Origin: JBEVOS01 sp044226655
Lineage (GTDB): Bacteria > Pseudomonadota > Alphaproteobacteria > Caulobacterales > Aquidulcibacteraceae
NCBI GenBank assembly: GCA_044226655.1
Contig: JBGAGO010000001.1
Span: 372,001 to 436,000 of the forward strand
Direction: 5' to 3'
Length of the DNA stretch: 64,000 nucleotides
Part shown: in pieces, positions 1 through 7,331 of the stretch
How the letters are laid out: each line of letters starts with the position of its first letter
Numbering within the stretch: the stretch's first letter is position 1
Notes under the pieces: model-generated
Database searches by the model: none
Told to the model about the DNA's origin: nothing
What the model saw: only the letters and a program-made list of their open reading frames with translations
Made by a program: the position numbers and the translations under genes

Positions 1-609
1 AAAATGGCGTTCGCGCTGTTCGCCTGCGCCTGGCTCGCGGCGGGCGTGGTGATCGCCGCGCTCGCGCCGGCGGCGTTGCAGCAGATGGAGGGCCGGCTCG
101 ATCCAATCGCCTGCACGCTCGCCGCCATTGGAATCGCCGCCGCCGCCGGCGCGCTCTTTCTGCTCGCGACCAAGCGCGCGGTCGGCGCCGTCGCCGCCAT
201 GGCGGTCGCCGCGCTGGCCATCTGGGGCAACACGTTCGGCTACACCTTGCCGCGTCTCGAAAGCTTCTGGATGAGCCCGCGCCTCGCCAGCGCGGCGCGT
301 GATGCGGTGCCCTCCTGCGATGGCCCGCTGGTGACGACGCCCTACAGCGAACCCAGCCTCGTCTTCCTCTACGGCCGCGCCCGCACGCGCCTTGCCGCCA
401 CCGGCGCACAGGCCGCGGATTCGCTGGCCGCCTTCGATTGCGGCGTCGCCATCGTGGGCCGCGCCGAGCAACCTTCCTTCCTGGCGCGCGCTGCGGCGCT
501 CGGCGTCGCGCCGCGCCCGGTCGCCCACATCAATGGCCGCAATTACTCCAACGGCGACGCGCTCGATCTCATCGTGTACATCGACGCGAAAGACCATGTC
601 CTCCGATAG
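1..609 (+). CDS. ArnT-like glycosyltransferase, C-terminal part (5' end outside window)
   Basis: The reading frame is open from the first base, so this is the tail of a longer gene. The 202 visible residues hold three hydrophobic segments (about residues 1-25, 35-55, 60-75) and then a soluble domain with the FYGRAR-like and NYSNGD patterns typical of the periplasmic end of ArnT/GT39 lipid-linked sugar transferases. Such enzymes sit in the inner membrane and move a sugar from a polyprenyl carrier to lipid A or another acceptor; the substrate cannot be told from this end. The stop lies inside the next gene (14-nt overlap), so the two are probably co-transcribed. The family call is good; the specific function is open. 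Confidence 0.7.
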   Translation, partial: KMAFALFACAWLAAGVVIAALAPAALQQMEGRLDPIACTLAAIGIAAAAGALFLLATKRAVGAVAAMAVAALAIWGNTFGYTLPRLESFWMSPRLASAARDAVPSCDGPLVTTPYSEPSLVFLYGRARTRLAATGAQAADSLAAFDCGVAIVGRAEQPSFLARAAALGVAPRPVAHINGRNYSNGDALDLIVYIDAKDHVLR

Positions 610-1291
610 CGCCCCGCGCCCGCGTTCCAGCGGCTATCTCATCGGCTTCGCCGTTCTGGGCGCGGTGACTTTGCTCGGCTTCGCCGCGCCGTTCCTGCCC
701 GCCGATCTCGCGCATCGGCTCGGCGACGCGCTGGAAATCGTGCAAGCGACGCCCTGGGCGCCATTCGCCGCCATCGGCGCCTTCGCGCTGTTGGCCACGC
801 TGGGCGCGCCGCAGATCGTGCTCATCACCGCTTTGGTCGCGGCGTTCGGGCCGTGGGCGGGCCTCGCCTATAGCTGGACCGGCAAGATGATCGCGTGCTG
901 CATCGGCTTCGCGGTCGGGCGCCGCTTCGGCGCGCGCATCCTGGCGCGCCATTCAAGCCCGCGCGTCGCCGAGCTCATGCAGCAGCTGGCGCGCCGCGGC
1001 ATGCTGGCGAGCGGGATCATTCGCCTCGTGCCGACCGTGCCCTCCGTGCTCGTGAACATCGCCGCGGGCGCGACGCCCATAAGGTTCCGCGATTTCTTCA
1101 TCGGCACGGCGATCGGCAGCCTGCCGAAAATGGCGCTGATGGCGTTCGGCGGCCATGCCGCCATGGTCGCCGTGCAGGCGCATAGCCTCTGGGCCTGGGC
1201 CGCGCTCGCCGTGATCCTGCTGCTCTGGGCCGCCCTCGCGATCGCCGGCCGCCGCTGGCTGGGGCGGACGCGTCAAGAACCGCAGCGCTGA
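596..1291 (+). CDS. TVP38/TMEM64 (VTT-domain) family membrane protein
   Basis: A 231-residue protein with about five hydrophobic segments. The central part has the VTT/SNARE-associated (DedA-like) pattern: a GAPQ re-entrant stretch near residue 63, an FGPWAGLAYSW segment, and a later RLVPTVPSVLVN stretch matching the conserved RxxPxxPxxxxN motif of this family. Relatives are inner-membrane proteins implicated in lipid scrambling and envelope homeostasis. The ATG at 596 was preferred to a far-upstream in-frame ATG at 392 because the latter would put some 70 non-conserved residues over the preceding gene. It overlaps the glycosyltransferase end by 14 nt, suggesting coupling. Confidence 0.82.
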   Translation: MSSDSAPRPRSSGYLIGFAVLGAVTLLGFAAPFLPADLAHRLGDALEIVQATPWAPFAAIGAFALLATLGAPQIVLITALVAAFGPWAGLAYSWTGKMIACCIGFAVGRRFGARILARHSSPRVAELMQQLARRGMLASGIIRLVPTVPSVLVNIAAGATPIRFRDFFIGTAIGSLPKMALMAFGGHAAMVAVQAHSLWAWAALAVILLLWAALAIAGRRWLGRTRQEPQR

Positions 1292-1517
1292 ACCGAGCGC
1301 GCGCTTCGCGCATTCGGGCGCTTGCAGCAGCGCATCCTGCGAAACGGTGGGGACTTACCGATTCCTGCGCCGCCCTGTGATCGCGCGCGTTCGACCAACG
1401 AAACCGCCATGACTCATCACAGCGCACGACACGGACGGGCGAATTTGTATTGCCAGCAACCTCCCTTTGTGTCGACGTTTGCGTGCGCGCGCGGCTCGAA
1501 ACTTCCGACGACACGGG

Positions 1518-2759
1518 ATGGGGGCGTCCTTGACATCAGAGTTCAGGAAATTCGTCCAAGAGCTTGAGATGCACGTCATCGCCGCCGACGCAGCATTGGG
1601 GCGCTTTTCATCCGGCGAAACAACGCTGTTCAACATGGATTTCAGCATCTTTCAGCCGTTCATTTGGACCACGGCGCGATCCGCCGAGCCTCAGAAATTC
1701 GGCAATTACGACTTTGTGTCGCGTGAGATCATCAAAACCATCGGGGACTATCGCGGGCCGGCCAATTTCAAATTGGTGGTGAGCGATCTCGCATTTTTGG
1801 AGCTTCTCGATCACACCGACCGCCGCCGCGAATATGCCGAAGCCATATCCAACAGCAACGACCTCGCGGGCACGGTCGCCGAACTTGCCCGGGGAAGCGT
1901 CGGGGGAAACACGGCTGGCCTTCGCTCAAGCACAGATATCGCAAGCAATCTCAATCGCGCGATCGCGCACATGAGCAATTCGCCGCAACATCAGCGCTTG
2001 CGAAGCATCGTCGCCATGCTGAAATCCGGCGTAATATCCGGCCTTGGAGATTACTTCTCGCCTGACGACATGGCGAACGCGCGCAACGGCGGCGCCTATT
2101 TTCGCGAAACACTGAAGAAGATCGACGACTTTCGATCAAGCCGCGGCCACGGCTCCGACGAAGGCGACCTGAACAAAATCGTGGACGCGTGGGTGGTCAC
2201 CGTCTCGCGGAGTCTGCACGAGGCCAAGTCAGGGCACCGGGTGCAATTCCTCGGGCCGCCACGCCTTCGCCAAATCTACGGGAGCCGGACGCAGGAATTG
2301 AGCTGCACCGCGCTTTCCCCATTTCTCGAATTGAAAGCGTTTCAGTTCGCCGACGCCAGCAAGAATCTAAAGCGCGAAGCTCAAGCGACATTGAGCATGA
2401 CGGCCGAGAGAATCGCGCGCGTGCTAGCGCGTATCGAAGGCGCAGAAAACGTCGAGGACTGCACGACAGCCGATCTTCAAGAGCTTGCGGAAATTAAGAA
2501 GATGTTGATAACCAACTATTACTTTGCCGACGAGGCTGAGGATGTTGCTATGCGCGACGAAATCAAGCGGCTGATCGCCGAACTCGCGGACGACCCTCGG
2601 GGCATCAAGGACCGCTACCGAGTCTCCGCAGAAGAGCTTCAAAGCGACGCCGCCAGCATCACATCTCAAATGCCGCAAATCCTGTCCGACGATTTCCTTG
2701 AGGAATACGAACTCCGCAACAACAAGCGGATCAAACAGCTCGTCAAGAAATACACTTAA
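1518..2759 (+). CDS. Hypothetical protein with possible PIN-like nuclease motifs
   Basis: I do not recognise this 413-residue protein as a named family. It is soluble and rich in charged helices. Three spaced patterns resemble a PIN-like fold: NMDFSIF near residue 39, VVSDLAFLELL near residue 87, and LNKIVDAWVV near residue 220 followed by the hydrophobic strand VQFLGP. These would supply the Asp/Glu/Asp cluster of a metal-dependent RNase; this is a motif reading only. The C-terminal half is helical. G+C looks clearly lower than in neighbours, with codons such as TTA, ATA and AAA used more freely, suggesting transfer. The start is uncertain: 1518 and 1569 are both possible and neither has a strong Shine-Dalgarno. 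The stop codon interlocks with the convergent gene downstream. Confidence 0.6.
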   Translation: MGASLTSEFRKFVQELEMHVIAADAALGRFSSGETTLFNMDFSIFQPFIWTTARSAEPQKFGNYDFVSREIIKTIGDYRGPANFKLVVSDLAFLELLDHTDRRREYAEAISNSNDLAGTVAELARGSVGGNTAGLRSSTDIASNLNRAIAHMSNSPQHQRLRSIVAMLKSGVISGLGDYFSPDDMANARNGGAYFRETLKKIDDFRSSRGHGSDEGDLNKIVDAWVVTVSRSLHEAKSGHRVQFLGPPRLRQIYGSRTQELSCTALSPFLELKAFQFADASKNLKREAQATLSMTAERIARVLARIEGAENVEDCTTADLQELAEIKKMLITNYYFADEAEDVAMRDEIKRLIAELADDPRGIKDRYRVSAEELQSDAASITSQMPQILSDDFLEEYELRNNKRIKQLVKKYT

Positions 2760-3517
2760 GAAGCGACCCGCCGTTTGAAGCGGACATAGAAGGTTTTCTC
2801 GTCCTTTGCGTCGAGAAGCGCCCCCTCAAGCAGGTCGGAATCTTCGATCGTCGAAAGCGCGGATCGAAACGATTCAAACTTCAATATGAACCGGTTGATG
2901 AGATCGAATGCGATCGCGTCGCGCTCTGCGCCCGACATCGCCGCCTGCAACTTTTCATCGGCGTCGTTCTCCAACAACCTAGAAAACGGGCGATCTTCCT
3001 CCATGGCGTCGTCGGCTACGCCGATGTGCAGCGCGAGCTTCGTGCCAATGCGCCGCCAGCTCTCTTCGAATTGCTGATGCAGCGAAATGATATTCGCTTG
3101 GCGCAATTGCATGGTCTGAAGACCGAGCTGCTCGTGCTGCAGCTCAATCTGTCTGCTTTGATAATTGAAGCCGAGCACCAGCCCCCAGAACGCCAGGACC
3201 GAAAACGCGCCCTGCAGCAACGTTCCAAACGTGCTGACCACGGTCAAACCGTCCGGGGTCATGCGCGCCACCAAGAGCGCGCCGCCGCCAAAGCTCGCGA
3301 GCGCTATCACCGATGCGTAAATCGGCCTCAGGGCGCGCCGGCGCGCGCGGCCAAGCGCGGTCGTGCGCCGCGGCGCGCGACTCAGCGCGAGAGCGAATAT
3401 TGCGGTCCCAACGCCGCACAACAGAACGCCAATTGCGAACGCGCCCACCTGTTCGGGCGGCGCCTGCAACAAGGTTTGAAACAAGTCCTGCAGGCGACCG
3501 CCGATAAGGCCGAGCAT
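2756..3517 (-). CDS. Hypothetical membrane protein with cytoplasmic coiled coil
   Basis: A 253-residue protein of unknown function. It has three hydrophobic segments (about residues 25-45, 65-85, 95-120), then a Gln/Leu-rich probable coiled coil (SRQIELQHEQLGLQ onward) and a helical soluble tail ending in basic residues. The plan of a small membrane anchor plus coiled coil plus helical domain is seen in several poorly characterised proteins, including some proposed phage abortive-infection proteins, but no diagnostic motif was found. ATG 3517 was chosen over GTG 3547 because GGGGAGG lies 7 nt upstream of it. It converges on the 1518-2759 gene with a 4-nt overlap and ends about 70 nt from tRNA-Gly. 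Confidence 0.6.
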   Translation of the reverse strand: MLGLIGGRLQDLFQTLLQAPPEQVGAFAIGVLLCGVGTAIFALALSRAPRRTTALGRARRRALRPIYASVIALASFGGGALLVARMTPDGLTVVSTFGTLLQGAFSVLAFWGLVLGFNYQSRQIELQHEQLGLQTMQLRQANIISLHQQFEESWRRIGTKLALHIGVADDAMEEDRPFSRLLENDADEKLQAAMSGAERDAIAFDLINRFILKFESFRSALSTIEDSDLLEGALLDAKDEKTFYVRFKRRVAS

Positions 3518-3586
3518 GACCGCGCCTCCCCCACGTGGAACCTTCACCGAGGGCGCTGCGCGATGTCCAGCAAAGACTTGAAATCA

Positions 3587-3661
3587 TGGAGCGGGCGAGG
3601 CGATTCGAACGCCCGACCCCAACCTTGGCAAGGTTGTGCTCTACCCCTGAGCTACGCCCGC
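3587..3661 (-). tRNA. tRNA-Gly(GCC)
   Basis: On the minus strand the sequence starts GCGGGCG and ends CGCCCGC-TCCA. The acceptor arms pair over seven bases, the D arm contains AGCTCAGGGGTAGAGC, the anticodon loop reads CTTGCCAAG (anticodon GCC) and the T arm contains GGTTCGAATC-like GCGTTCGAATCGC. CCA is encoded. Length is 75 nt with CCA. It stands alone, downstream of (same strand as) no close tRNA, and beside a lower-GC gene pair, a common setting for integrated DNA. Confidence 0.96.
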
Positions 3662-3732
3662 ATCCGTGGGGTGAGGGGCGGCCTAACGATATGCTCGCGG
3701 GGCCGTCCCTAGAGGGGCGCTCCTATCGCAGA

Positions 3733-3763
3733 GCGCGCGGGCCGAAGCAAGGGGCCCGCGCGC
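3733..3763. terminator. GC-rich hairpin, possible terminator without T tract
   Basis: A perfect 11-bp stem (3733-3743 with 3753-3763) and a 9-base loop lie between the end of the MarR-family gene and the tRNA gene. No run of T follows on either strand, so it is a hairpin that may stop transcription in a Rho-dependent way or simply shield a 3' end. Confidence 0.4.
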
Positions 3764-3801
3764 CGCCCTGCGCAATGGCGCCGCGGTCCGCGGGCACCGC
3801 C

Positions 3802-4275
3802 TCACGCGTCTTTCGCCGCCGCCGCCAGCAGATTGCTCCGCAACCGCAGCAGGCCGCGCTGCAGACCCACGAATTCATCATGGGAGAGGCCGCACGCTTC
3901 GATCACGCGTTCGCGCCCATTGAAGGCCTTTTCGAACATCGCGTCGCCCGCCGCTGTGATGCCGATGCGCACCTGGCGCTCATCCTGCGGATCGCGGGTG
4001 CGGGTGACATGGCCCATGGCTTCCAGCCGCTTCAGCAGCGGCGTCAGCGTGCTCGAATCGAGGAACAGCTTCTCGCCGAGCTGGCCGACCGTTTGGTCGT
4101 TTTCCTCATGCAGCGCGATCAGCGTGGCGTATTGCAGATAGGTCAGGCCCAGCTCGTCGAACAGCGGCTTATAGGCCCGCCCAAACGCCAGATTGGTCGA
4201 ATAGACCGCGAAGCACAGAAAATCGCCGAGCGATGCCGCGAGCTCCTCCTTCGCTGGTTCCTCTTTCTCTTTCAT
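3802..4275 (-). CDS. OhrR-like MarR-family redox-sensing repressor
   Basis: A 157-residue winged-helix regulator of the MarR/OhrR group. The N-terminal DFLCFAVYS carries the reactive cysteine in the position used by OhrR to sense organic hydroperoxides. The DNA-binding core is conserved: TVGQLGEKLFLDSSTLTPLLKRLE, then the wing with RDPQDERQVRI. Start 4275 was chosen (family length, GGAGGG about 10 nt upstream) over the upstream ATG at 4332. It is transcribed away from an alpha/beta hydrolase; the shared 150-bp region has two inverted repeats suitable as operators. OhrR normally controls an Ohr peroxidase, which is not next to it here, so the inducer and target are inferred. Confidence 0.85.
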   Translation of the reverse strand: MKEKEEPAKEELAASLGDFLCFAVYSTNLAFGRAYKPLFDELGLTYLQYATLIALHEENDQTVGQLGEKLFLDSSTLTPLLKRLEAMGHVTRTRDPQDERQVRIGITAAGDAMFEKAFNGRERVIEACGLSHDEFVGLQRGLLRLRSNLLAAAAKDA

Positions 4276-4337
4276 GCCTCTAGCGCCCTCCGAGCGCGAA
4301 TCTGACACCACCGTCACAAAATAATCGTCCACGATTT

Positions 4338-4351
4338 AATCGCAAGCGATT
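4338..4351. promoter_or_regulatory. Inverted repeat, candidate OhrR-like operator 1
   Basis: AATCGC-AA-GCGATT is a perfect inverted repeat preceded by ATTT, located 63 bp upstream of the OhrR-like start codon and 75 bp upstream of the hydrolase. Size and A/T-flanked symmetry suit a MarR-family dimer. Confidence 0.55.
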
Positions 4352-4379
4352 GACAGCCGCTCAACCGCTGCGTACATCG

Positions 4380-4406
4380 ATCGCGTACGGTTCAATCGTA
4401 CGCGAT
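4380..4406. promoter_or_regulatory. Perfect inverted repeat, candidate operator 2 of the divergent promoter
   Basis: Arms ATCGCGTACG and CGTACGCGAT (10 bp, perfect) are separated by GTTCAAT. It lies 20 bp upstream of the hydrolase start, where a bound repressor would block transcription initiation. It shares the AATCG element with the repeat at 4338-4351. Confidence 0.55.
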
Positions 4407-4425
4407 ATACATAAGGATTTCCGCC

Positions 4426-5223
4426 ATGAATGTCATCCGCAATGTCGTCGCAGCCGCCGCGGCTGCGGCCGCGCTCGCGAGCTGCGCCTCGGCCCAGCCC
4501 GTGCAACGCATTCCCGCCGATCAGGCCGTGAAAAACGTCGTCCTGGTCCACGGCGCCTTTGCCGACGGCTCGGGCTGGCGCGGCGTTTATGACGATCTCA
4601 CCGCGCGCGGCTACCGCGTGAGCATGGTGCAGAACCCCCTCACCTCGCTGGCCGACGATGTCGCCGCCACGCAGCGCGTGCTGGCGCGCCAGCAAGGGCC
4701 GAGCGTGCTCGTCGGCCATTCTTATGGCGGCGTCGTGATCACGGATGCGGGCGACGATCCGCGCGTGGCCGCGCTCGTCTACGTGTCCGCGATTGCGCCG
4801 GACGTCGGCGAATCGACTGGGCAAGCTTTGGCCGCAATCCCCGCGCCGCCGGAATTCGTGGTCGATCCGCAAGCGGACGGCTTCGGCTTCATCAATCTCG
4901 AGCGCTTCAAGGCCGCGTTTGCGGCAGATCTGAGCGATCAAGACGCCGCCTTCCTGCGCGATTCACAAGTGCCGATCTCGCTCGCGATCTTCGGCGCGCC
5001 CGTGACGCACGCCGCCTGGCGCGCCAAGCCCAGCTGGTACGTGGTCGCCTCGGAAGATCACGCCATCAGCCCGGTGCTGCTGCGTCAGTTCGCGCAGCGC
5101 ATGAATGCGCAGACCGTCGAAATCCCGGCGAGCCACGTCTCCTTCATCTCGCATGCGCATGAGGTCGCCGACGTCATCGACCGCGCCGCACGCGCAGCCT
5201 CGACGCCCAGCGCGACGCACTGA
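4426..5223 (+). CDS. Secreted alpha/beta hydrolase
   Basis: A 265-residue protein with an N-terminal export signal (basic start, Ala-rich hydrophobic core, SCASAQ region near residues 19-24; the Cys could make it a lipoprotein). The hydrolase fold is clear: LVHGAF oxyanion turn near residue 40, nucleophile elbow GHSYGG near residue 92, an acid in ASEDHAIS near residue 208 and the catalytic His in PASHVSF near residue 233. The substrate is unknown; relatives are annotated as esterases or haloperoxidase-like enzymes. AAGGA lies 9 nt before the ATG. It is divergent from the OhrR-like regulator and behind its inverted repeats, so hydroperoxide or oxidant induction is likely but inferred. Confidence 0.85.
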   Translation: MNVIRNVVAAAAAAAALASCASAQPVQRIPADQAVKNVVLVHGAFADGSGWRGVYDDLTARGYRVSMVQNPLTSLADDVAATQRVLARQQGPSVLVGHSYGGVVITDAGDDPRVAALVYVSAIAPDVGESTGQALAAIPAPPEFVVDPQADGFGFINLERFKAAFAADLSDQDAAFLRDSQVPISLAIFGAPVTHAAWRAKPSWYVVASEDHAISPVLLRQFAQRMNAQTVEIPASHVSFISHAHEVADVIDRAARAASTPSATH

Positions 5224-5245
5224 ACCGCACGACACAACAGACGAC

Positions 5246-5271
5246 AGGCGAAGCGCGAAAGCGTTTCGCCT
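5246..5271. terminator. Bidirectional hairpin between convergent genes
   Basis: A 10-bp stem with one G-T pair (5246-5255 with 5262-5271) and loop CGAAAG lies midway between the hydrolase and the convergent DUF6065-like gene. Only a short T-rich stretch follows on the plus strand. Confidence 0.5.
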
Positions 5272-5277
5272 GATCGT

Positions 5278-6033
5278 TTATTCGCCCGGCTCGGCCTTGC
5301 GCGGCTGCGCGAGGCGGCGGCGATGGATGTGGCTGTCGGTCAGCTCTTCGCCGGCGGGCGTCTGGCCTTTGAAATAATGGCGCTGCCAGCCTTTGCGCTT
5401 GGTTTCTTCGTCGTGCGCGTGGAGCTTGTCGAGGAAGCTGGTGCGGCTTTCGCCCCAGGCGACATATTCCTTGTTCAGCTCCGGATCGTCCTCGATCGAT
5501 TTGATGATCGGCTGCATCTCATCGACGGCCGTGTGCGAGATCGGCATCACATAGCAATAGGGCTCGCCCTTCTTGAACGAGATCATGCCGGGCCGCGTGA
5601 AGCGCCAATTCATCGTGAAGGGAAACGGCAGCCAATCGGTTTCGACCACGCCCGTCAGCGGCTGAACGCCGTCGCGCACCAGATTGGGCGGGCCGCCGCA
5701 CCACATGTCCCAGCCCGGCTCGGTGCGGAACAGATAGCCGGTGTGGAACGTGATCACGCCGCCGGAGAAATGCGAGACGACGTGGCGGTCGAGCTTGTCG
5801 CGCGTGGTATCGCCATCGGGATCGATGCGGATGTCTTTCGCCTGCGTGCCGCCATTCCACGACGCCGTGAACGAGACCGGCGAGAGCAGCTCCCAGCCCG
5901 ACGTGTTGGCCACCACCAGCGGCAGGCAGCGATAAGGATGGCGCTCGGCGAACGCATCCATCCAATCCCGGTTCGGATTGCCCGGGACGAGCGGCGAGGG
6001 ATCGGGATCGACAGTGTAGCAGGTGATCTTCAT
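5278..6033 (-). CDS. DUF6065-like hypothetical protein
   Basis: A 251-residue soluble protein without signal peptide or membrane segment. It starts MKITCYTVDPDP and contains aromatic-rich stretches (WELLSP, TFHTGYLFRTEPGWDMWC GGPPN, PFPFTMNWRFTRPG) that I associate with the DUF6065 family, found beside metabolic genes in proteobacteria; the association is from memory. The beta-rich aromatic pattern suggests a double-stranded beta-helix or cupin-like fold, but no metal-binding triad is certain. ATG 6033 is preferred to 6096 because AAGGAG lies 6 nt upstream. It stands alone, with a divergent toxin-antitoxin operon behind it. Confidence 0.6.
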   Translation of the reverse strand: MKITCYTVDPDPSPLVPGNPNRDWMDAFAERHPYRCLPLVVANTSGWELLSPVSFTASWNGGTQAKDIRIDPDGDTTRDKLDRHVVSHFSGGVITFHTGYLFRTEPGWDMWCGGPPNLVRDGVQPLTGVVETDWLPFPFTMNWRFTRPGMISFKKGEPYCYVMPISHTAVDEMQPIIKSIEDDPELNKEYVAWGESRTSFLDKLHAHDEETKRKGWQRHYFKGQTPAGEELTDSHIHRRRLAQPRKAEPGE

Positions 6034-6099
6034 CGCCCGCTCCTTAGCGCCTGAGCCCCGCGCGCCAAAGCCCCCCGCGCGTAGGCGCCGCTCCATCGA

Positions 6100-6128
6100 T
6101 TGACATTTGTATCTTTTAAGCTACATAT
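6100..6128 (+). promoter_or_regulatory. Promoter with embedded operator palindrome for the toxin-antitoxin operon
   Basis: A consensus -35 TTGACA (6100-6105) is followed after 17 bp by ACATAT (6123-6128). Between and into the -10 lies an 18-bp near-perfect palindrome (6108-6125, TGTAtCTT/TTAAGcTACA type; one mismatch plus the centre). This is the usual layout for autorepression by a toxin-antitoxin complex. Confidence 0.55.
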
Positions 6129-6141
6129 GGCATGGGGCTGC

Positions 6142-6465
6142 ATGCAGGCGATTGAAACCGATGTTTTCAGCGCATGGCTGAAAGGGCTGCGCGATCCGAA
6201 AGCGCGGGCCAGGATCGTCGTCCGCCTCAAACGGCTGCTTGACGGCAATGCCGGCGACGCAAAGCCGATCGGCGGGGGGCTGAGTGAGCTGCGGCTCGAT
6301 TTCGGCCCGGGCTATCGCGTCTATTTTGGTCAGCATGGCGACGCGCTGATCATTCTGCTGGCTGGTGGCGACAAGCGTTCGCAGGACAAGGACATCAAGA
6401 AGGCCCATGCGCTTTGGGCCGCATGGAAGGAGGAGCAGGATGGCGAAGGCGCGCAAAAAGATTGA
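6142..6465 (+). CDS. RelE/HigB-like toxin (addiction module killer protein)
   Basis: A 107-residue protein of the RelE/ParE superfamily, HigB-like subgroup: MQAIETDVFSAWLKGLRDPKARARI, then a GGGLSELRLDFGPGYRVYF strand pair and LLAGGDKRSQDKDI near the end. This matches short proteins usually paired with a HigA-like antidote and thought to cut mRNA at the ribosome. The start is set at 6142 because family members begin about here; 6127 and 6100 are also in frame, and the promoter elements overlap those. It overlaps the antitoxin gene by 26 nt. All the conserved blocks are intact, so the toxin is likely functional. Confidence 0.83.
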   Translation: MQAIETDVFSAWLKGLRDPKARARIVVRLKRLLDGNAGDAKPIGGGLSELRLDFGPGYRVYFGQHGDALIILLAGGDKRSQDKDIKKAHALWAAWKEEQDGEGAQKD

Positions 6466-6766
6466 GACACGGCCCTTCGATGCGGCCGCCTATATCGAAA
6501 CGGCGGACGATATCGTCGCCATGCTGGAAGCCGCGTTTGAACAGGCGGCCGAGGACGGCGACGCGCGCATCATCACGGAGACGATCGGCGACATCGCCCG
6601 CTCCAAAGGCATGACCGCGCTTGCAGAGCAGACGGGCCTTTCGCGCGAAGCGCTCTATCGCGCCCTTAGCGCGGACGGAAATCCCACGCTCAATACCATG
6701 TTCGAGGTGCTGGGCGCGCTCGGCGTCCGGCTCACCGTTGTCGAACACAGGCGCGCGGTCGCCTAA
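6440..6766 (+). CDS. HigA-like antitoxin (addiction module antidote protein)
   Basis: A 108-residue protein: a charged N-terminus, RPFDAAAYIETADDIVAMLEAAFE, then a Cro/C1-type helix-turn-helix (GMTALAEQTGLSREALYRALS) and the family ending NPTLNTMFEVLGALGVRLTV. This arrangement is that of the antidote partner of HigB-like killers; it binds both toxin and operator. AAGGAGGAG lies just before the ATG at 6440, stronger than any signal before the toxin, so the antitoxin is probably made in excess. The next gene starts immediately after its stop. Confidence 0.87.
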   Translation: MAKARKKIETRPFDAAAYIETADDIVAMLEAAFEQAAEDGDARIITETIGDIARSKGMTALAEQTGLSREALYRALSADGNPTLNTMFEVLGALGVRLTVVEHRRAVA

Positions 6767-7288
6767 GTGCCCGCCACGGAACAGGATCTCTTCGCGCTGC
6801 TCGACAGCCTTGGCGTCGCCCACACCACCACGCGCCACCGCGCCGTGTTCACGGTTGGCGAGGGCGAGGACCTCAAGGCGGCGATGCCGGGCGCCCATAC
6901 CAAGAACCTCTTCCTGAAGGACAAGAAGGGCGCCTTCTTCCTGGTTTGCGCCGAACAGAGCACGCAGATCGATCTGAACGCCCTCTCCAAGGCGCTCGGC
7001 GCCGGCCGCGTCAGCTTCGGCAATGCCGATCTCCTCCTGCAGCTCTTGGGCGTCACGCCCGGCTCGGTGACCATTTTCGCGCTGATGAACGATCCCGAAG
7101 GGCGCGTCTCTCTGGTGCTGGACGAAGCCCTGGCTGAGGCCGATCTGGTCAATTTCCATCCCCTGACCAACACTGCGACCACCGCCGTCGCGCCGGCCGC
7201 CCTCGGCGACTTCCTGGCCGCCGTGAACCATCCCCCGCGCCGCGTTGCGTTCGATCAAAGCGGACAGCCGCGCCTGATTGAACCGTGA
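6767..7288 (+). CDS. ProX/PrdX-like prolyl-tRNA editing (deacylase) protein
   Basis: A 173-residue stand-alone YbaK/ProX domain. Recognisable parts are the N-terminal FALLDSLGVAHTTTRHRAVFTVGEGEDL, the core HTKNLFLKDKKGAFFLV with the conserved lysine, and GSVTIFALMND. Members hydrolyse mischarged Ala-tRNA(Pro) in the cytoplasm. It starts with GTG directly after the antitoxin stop (0 nt spacing), so it can be read through from the toxin-antitoxin promoter; whether this is meaningful is unknown. Length is normal. Confidence 0.87.
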   Translation: MPATEQDLFALLDSLGVAHTTTRHRAVFTVGEGEDLKAAMPGAHTKNLFLKDKKGAFFLVCAEQSTQIDLNALSKALGAGRVSFGNADLLLQLLGVTPGSVTIFALMNDPEGRVSLVLDEALAEADLVNFHPLTNTATTAVAPAALGDFLAAVNHPPRRVAFDQSGQPRLIEP

Positions 7289-7331
7289 CCGCGAAGCGTC
7301 CATCTAGGGCGCGAACACCCAAAGGTTTCTC

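Noticed and set aside
1409..1567. Small ORF upstream of the accessory gene
   Set aside because: It overlaps the next gene out of frame, and has no ribosome site.
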